The notes under the pieces are model-generated. The model was not told the origin of the DNA and did no database searches. It saw nothing but the letters and a program-made list of their open reading frames with translations. From positions 1-64,000 of the forward strand of contig NZ_JYLB01000005.1 of the NCBI RefSeq assembly GCF_001042905.1: a stretch of DNA of 64,000 nucleotides, read 5' to 3'. The stretch comes from Pseudomonas lini. Lineage in GTDB: Bacteria > Pseudomonadota > Gammaproteobacteria > Pseudomonadales > Pseudomonadaceae. The position numbers and the translations under genes are program-made. Below are positions 63,067 through 64,000 of this stretch, piece after piece. The stretch's first letter is position 1; each line of letters begins with the position of its first letter.

Positions 63067-64000
63067 ATGCTGGACAGACTTTTAGCCCTGCTGGTTCTGG
63101 CGATCGTCCTTGGGGTTCCCCTTGGGCTGATCTTCCTGCTCACCGGGCAATTCCTGATGGACTTCGTGTTCTTCTATCCACTGTTCATGTCGGGACTGTG
63201 GATTGCCGGCGGCCTGTATTTCTGGCTGCACTGGGAGCGGCACTGGCCGTGGCAGGACGACACTTTGCCGCCACCGCTGGCCGGCGAGCCGCTGATCTCG
63301 ATCCTGATCCCTTGCTACAACGAAGGCGACAACGCGGCCGATACCATCCACGCGGCGCTGGCCCAGCATTACCCGAACATCGAAGTGATCGCGATCAACG
63401 ACGGCTCCAAGGACAACACTGCCGCGGTGCTCGATGCACTGGCATTGCAGGATCCGCGTTTGCGGGTGCTGCACCTGGCGGAGAACCAGGGCAAGGCCGT
63501 GGCCCTGCGCATGGGCGCCATTGCGGCGCGCAGCGAATATCTGGTGTGCATCGACGGTGACGCGCTGCTGGCGCCGAATACCGCGGCGTATCTGGTGGCG
63601 CCGATGCTCGACAATGCGCGACTGGGCGCGGTGACCGGCAACCCGCGAATCCGCACCCGTTCGACCTTGATCGGCCGCGTGCAGGTCGGCGAGTTCTCGT
63701 CGATCATCGGCCTGATCAAGCGCACCCAACGGGTGTTCGGGCGGATCTTTACCGTCTCCGGGGTGATCGTCGCCTTCCGCCGCACAGCGCTGAACCGGGT
63801 CGGCTACTGGAGCCCGGACATGATCACCGAAGACATCGACATCAGCTGGAAGCTGCAACTGGATCACTGGAGCATTTTCTACGAGCCCCGCGCGTTGTGC
63901 TGGATCCTCATGCCGGAAACCCTCGGCGGCCTGTGGAAGCAGCGTCTGCGCTGGGCCCAGGGCGGCGCCGAGGTGCTGTTCAAGAACATCCGTGGCATCT
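63067..64000 (+). CDS. pgaC: PgaC, PNAG synthase glycosyltransferase (runs off window)
   Basis: First 311 residues of the GT2 processive N-acetylglucosaminyltransferase that makes PNAG at the inner membrane. Two N-terminal helices (LLALLVLAIVLGVPLGLIFLL and VFFYPLFMSGLWIAGGLYFW) precede the catalytic domain with ISILIPCYNEGDN, AINDGSKDNT, CIDGDALL, the TED motif (MITEDIDISWKLQ) and QRLRWAQGG (the QxxRW motif). The C-terminal helices and pgaD lie beyond 64000. The family's c-di-GMP control acts on PgaC/PgaD. Confidence 0.93.
   Translation, partial: MLDRLLALLVLAIVLGVPLGLIFLLTGQFLMDFVFFYPLFMSGLWIAGGLYFWLHWERHWPWQDDTLPPPLAGEPLISILIPCYNEGDNAADTIHAALAQHYPNIEVIAINDGSKDNTAAVLDALALQDPRLRVLHLAENQGKAVALRMGAIAARSEYLVCIDGDALLAPNTAAYLVAPMLDNARLGAVTGNPRIRTRSTLIGRVQVGEFSSIIGLIKRTQRVFGRIFTVSGVIVAFRRTALNRVGYWSPDMITEDIDISWKLQLDHWSIFYEPRALCWILMPETLGGLWKQRLRWAQGGAEVLFKNIRGI

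Noticed and set aside
59277..63143. A 1288-codon minus-strand frame opposite pgaA-pgaB.
   Set aside because: It is antisense to two well-supported pga genes; its length reflects high GC and lack of stop codons in that frame.

Overview
The window is chromosomal DNA of a Pseudomonas, most likely of the P. fluorescens group. Four things support this: a divergent lapA / lapEBC locus, a pgaABC operon, many Pseudomonas-type REP doublets (at least nine), and GC-rich coding sequence with typical Pseudomonas neighbours (DUF2789, YbaK, slipin/NfeD, FUSC efflux). No rRNA, tRNA, CRISPR array, prophage or insertion sequence was recognised.

Layout. 1-9883 (minus strand) is the N-terminal part of the giant biofilm adhesin LapA, with about 30 tandem repeats of exactly 300 bp and a LapG-type di-alanine site at residues 108/109. 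Facing it across a 357-bp regulatory gap are lapE, lapB and lapC (10241-15146), its type I secretion system. Next come a TauD-like dioxygenase with an SsuA/TauA-type ABC importer (15438-19142), a LysR regulator, an EmrAB/NodT-type tripartite drug efflux set (20464-24682) and a NYN-domain protein on the minus strand.

The most interesting stretch is 25854-47176. It holds three membrane-fusion proteins, one fused to a GAF-like domain and one fused to an M50 zinc peptidase with a PqqD-like N-terminus. It also holds a GNAT acetyltransferase, a DUF6916/phage-tail-collar gene pair on the minus strand, a GT-C glycosyltransferase, a sulfotransferase, an 8.8-kb gene for a DUF4347 protein with 21 Ig-like repeats, a TolC-like outer-membrane protein, an APS kinase, an aspartyl/asparaginyl-hydroxylase-like protein and a second sulfotransferase. 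There is no ABC ATPase in the cluster, and the giant protein has no RTX repeats. My inference is a non-canonical export route for a large surface protein that may be sulfated, hydroxylated or glycosylated. I do not know of a described system with this exact set.

After it come a slipin/NfeD pair (minus strand), a YbaK-like deacylase, DUF2789, a RelBE-type toxin-antitoxin module, a possible orphan antitoxin, a MarR regulator with an AaeB/AaeX/AaeA/NodT-like efflux operon (50599-55670), a hypothetical membrane protein, a YdgA/DUF945 protein, and finally pgaA, pgaB and the start of pgaC for poly-N-acetylglucosamine.

Taken together, the window carries three surface or matrix systems: LapA, the DUF4347 giant protein and PNAG. 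It also carries two complete tripartite efflux operons. REP doublets separate most transcription units; in two places they have become part of a coding sequence.
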